Positions 6,273 through 6,319 of a stretch of DNA of 6,319 bases are shown here, one piece after another. The translations under genes were made by a program, and so were the position numbers. The DNA is from Acidobacteriaceae bacterium. Its GTDB lineage: Bacteria; Acidobacteriota; Terriglobia; Terriglobales; Acidobacteriaceae. The notes under the pieces are model-generated. The model ran no database searches. It was not told the origin of the DNA and saw only the letters and a program-made list of their open reading frames with translations. The stretch is from contig PLYW01000349.1 in the NCBI GenBank assembly GCA_003151875.1, forward strand, positions 1,722 to 8,040, given 5' to 3'. Within the stretch, counting starts at the first letter, position 1; every line of letters begins with the position of its first letter.

Positions 6273-6319
6273 GCTTCGAACACGAACTTCCACGTTGTCA
6301 TCCTGTCTATAACGACGTC

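Noticed and set aside
6197..6280. CRISPR array or mobile-element end
   Set aside because: The repeats are 7 bp without unique spacers, there is no transposase or terminal inverted repeat, and no cas gene is nearby.

Overview
The window looks like chromosomal DNA from a GC-rich Gram-negative bacterium, most likely an acidobacterium (Terriglobia/Koribacter-like). That assignment is inference. It rests on high G+C third positions, on a lipoprotein and a secreted protein of types I recall mainly from Acidobacteriota, and on intergenic repeats (G-run heptads, AGTTTCG heptads, a TTGTCATCCTG element) of a style I associate with those genomes. No database search was possible.

Layout. On the left, a short lipoprotein gene on the minus strand (39-497) is divided by a 175-bp divergent intergenic region from a plus-strand gene for an exported 340-residue protein of unknown function (673-1695). 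A 230-bp gap follows (1696-1925). It holds a perfect 6+6 palindrome, ATGACA-TT-TGTCAT, a related half-site 23 bp downstream, and a possible 26-codon leader ORF with a good Shine-Dalgarno. Then comes a compact plus-strand operon: a MacA/HlyD-type periplasmic adaptor (1926-3128), a LolD/MacB-class ABC ATPase (3147-3845), and two different FtsX/MacB-type permeases (3847-about 5024 and 5024-6190). The last 129 bp contain no gene but carry two adjacent heptad repeat arrays, one of them a strong G-quadruplex candidate.

How the genes work together. Adaptor, ATPase and two permeases form a tripartite-efflux-type (type VII ABC, mechanotransmission) exporter. The ATPase would energise a permease pair in the inner membrane, probably a heterodimer, and the adaptor would link it to an outer-membrane TolC-like channel that is not in this window. 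The substrate cannot be told from sequence. Relatives export macrolides or peptides (MacAB), glycolipids (DevBCA) or lipoproteins (LolCDE, which lacks a MacA-type adaptor).

The main surprise is a single-base frameshift near 4956 in the first permease. As written, the gene ends at 5001 with a foreign C-terminus. Adding one G restores a normal permease C-terminus and a stop at 5022-5024 that overlaps the ATG of the second permease as TGATG. This is either a sequencing error or a recent lesion. I did not find a wholly new defence or mobile system; the repeats, the putative operator and leader ORF, and the two uncharacterised exported proteins are the parts worth a closer look.
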